Source: Galactobacillus timonensis
Lineage (GTDB): Bacteria; Bacillota_I; Bacilli_A; Erysipelotrichales; Erysipelotrichaceae
Assembly: GCF_900240265.1 (NCBI RefSeq)
Contig: NZ_LT964739.1
Span: 1,825,147-1,889,146 of the forward strand
Direction of reading: 5' to 3'
DNA: 64,000 nucleotides
The notes below the pieces were generated by a model. It was not told the origin of the DNA and made no database searches. It saw nothing but the letters and a program-made list of their open reading frames with translations. A program made the position numbers and the translations under genes. Shown piece by piece: positions 63,382 through 64,000 of the stretch (position 1 is its first letter; each line of letters begins with the position of its first letter).

Positions 63382-63864
63382 ATGAAAAAGTCGACAAGCA
63401 TCGTATTTATTTCCAGCACCGGCGGTCACCTCAGCGAGCTGCTGCAGCTGAAGGATCTTTTCGGGGAGTGTGATTATCACATTGTCTCGGAAAATACACC
63501 TTCCAACGCCCATCTCAAGGAAGACTATCCCCAGGGACGGGTGGAGCTGCTGGCCTACGGGACCAAGGCACATCTGTTTCCCTATCTCTTCATATTTGCC
63601 TGGAACATTTTCCGCAGCTGGCAGCTGTTCCGGAAATGGAAGCCGCAGTATGTCATTACGACCGGTACGCATACGGCTGTTCCAATGTGCAAAATTGCGC
63701 ACCGCCACGGAGCCAAGGTCATCTGGATTGAAACGATGGCCAATGCCAAGACGCCGACGGCGGCAGGCAAAATGATCTATCCGATTGCGGATCTCTTCAT
63801 TGTGCAGTGGAAGAGCATGCTTGAGGTGTATCCCAATGCTGTATATGGAGGGTGGATTTTCTGA
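63382..63864 (+). CDS. Polysaccharide glycosyltransferase accessory subunit (PssD/Alg14-like)
   Basis: 160 aa from ATG 63382. The N-terminal SIVFISSTGGHLSELLQL and the later YVITTGTHTAVPMCKIAH and VIWIETMANAKTPTAAGKMIYPIADLFIVQW match the Alg14/PssD/Cps14F half of two-part glycosyltransferases that work on lipid-linked sugars in capsule or exopolysaccharide synthesis. Its partner gene starts at its stop. There is no clear Shine-Dalgarno; the hairpin before it contains an AGGAGGT sequence that would be paired. Confidence 0.88.
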   Translation: MKKSTSIVFISSTGGHLSELLQLKDLFGECDYHIVSENTPSNAHLKEDYPQGRVELLAYGTKAHLFPYLFIFAWNIFRSWQLFRKWKPQYVITTGTHTAVPMCKIAHRHGAKVIWIETMANAKTPTAAGKMIYPIADLFIVQWKSMLEVYPNAVYGGWIF

Positions 63865-64000
63865 TGATACTGGTAACGCTTGGTACGCAGGATAAGCAGT
63901 TCCGCCGCCTGCTGGATGCGGTTCAGAAGGCGGTCGATGACGGCGCGATCCATGATCGCATTGTCGTTCAGGCAGGCTATACGCAGTTTTCTTCCCGGGA
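63864..64000 (+). CDS. Polysaccharide glycosyltransferase catalytic subunit (PssE/Alg13-like), partial
   Basis: Starts at ATG 63864 (overlapping the previous stop, TGATG) and runs off the window. The first 45 residues, MILVTLGTQDKQFRRLLDAV and RIVVQAGYTQFSS, match the Alg13/PssE/EpsF family that forms the catalytic half with the upstream Alg14-like protein. The ribosome site is GGAGGG inside the upstream gene. Confidence 0.85.
   Translation, partial: MILVTLGTQDKQFRRLLDAVQKAVDDGAIHDRIVVQAGYTQFSSR

Overview
The window reads as the chromosome of a Gram-positive, probably anaerobic gut bacterium of the Bacillota. The best guess is the Erysipelotrichaceae or a near relative. This rests on a type II-A CRISPR-Cas locus, a leuS T-box leader, ScpA/ScpB, many PTS components with a PRD-type regulator, LspA/lipoprotein genes and strong Shine-Dalgarno sites. 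Gene content supports the phylum well and the family only loosely. No rRNA, tRNA, insertion sequence or prophage was recognised.

Layout. 1-6263: a broken gene remnant, a GH2 lipoprotein, cdsA, a patatin-like lipase and a MATE exporter. 6264-16385: a complete type II-A CRISPR-Cas locus. It has a tracrRNA on the minus strand directly in front of cas9, then cas9-cas1-cas2-csn2, a 54-bp leader ending in ATTTGAG, and an array of 59 repeats and 58 spacers. This block looks AT-richer than its flanks. 16466-24183: M42 peptidase, PEBP-family protein, two small genes (one TM1266-like), T-box-leuS, scpA-scpB and two lipoproteins. 24279-28476: a Crp/Fnr regulator, purB, and purA-cutC. 28569-34492: a run of Mrp, a two-component system, a TSCPD protein, lspA, rluD, rhomboid and dCMP deaminase.

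34603-53640 is a sugar-acid and PTS region. It holds iolB-iolC, an Asp/Glu racemase-like protein, a DeoR regulator, a PRD regulator, PTS EIIA/EIIB/EIIC, a class II aldolase and an iron-type alcohol dehydrogenase. After these come uxaC, the kdgA-kdgK-HIT operon, a LacI-type regulator, uxaB and uxaA. Together uxaC, uxaB, uxaA, kdgK and kdgA give the full route from galacturonate to pyruvate and glyceraldehyde-3-phosphate. Operator-like sites (AGTAAAC..GGTTTA) lie before the LacI gene, before kdgA and in the PTS promoter region, which suggests one regulon.

53686-64000: PepC, RimO, an M29 aminopeptidase, a DUF2779 protein, the ribosome hibernation factor, a membrane protein, a small gene behind a Fur-box-like site, an acyl carrier protein overlapping ptsI, and the start of a polysaccharide glycosyltransferase pair cut by the window end.

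Most pathway genes are ordinary. The most notable points are the tracrRNA/cas9-leader overlap, the large array with a variant distal repeat set, the KDPG aldolase-VOC fusion, the shared LacI-type operators, the Fur-like site before an unrecognised gene, and several genes whose -10 element lies almost on the start codon.
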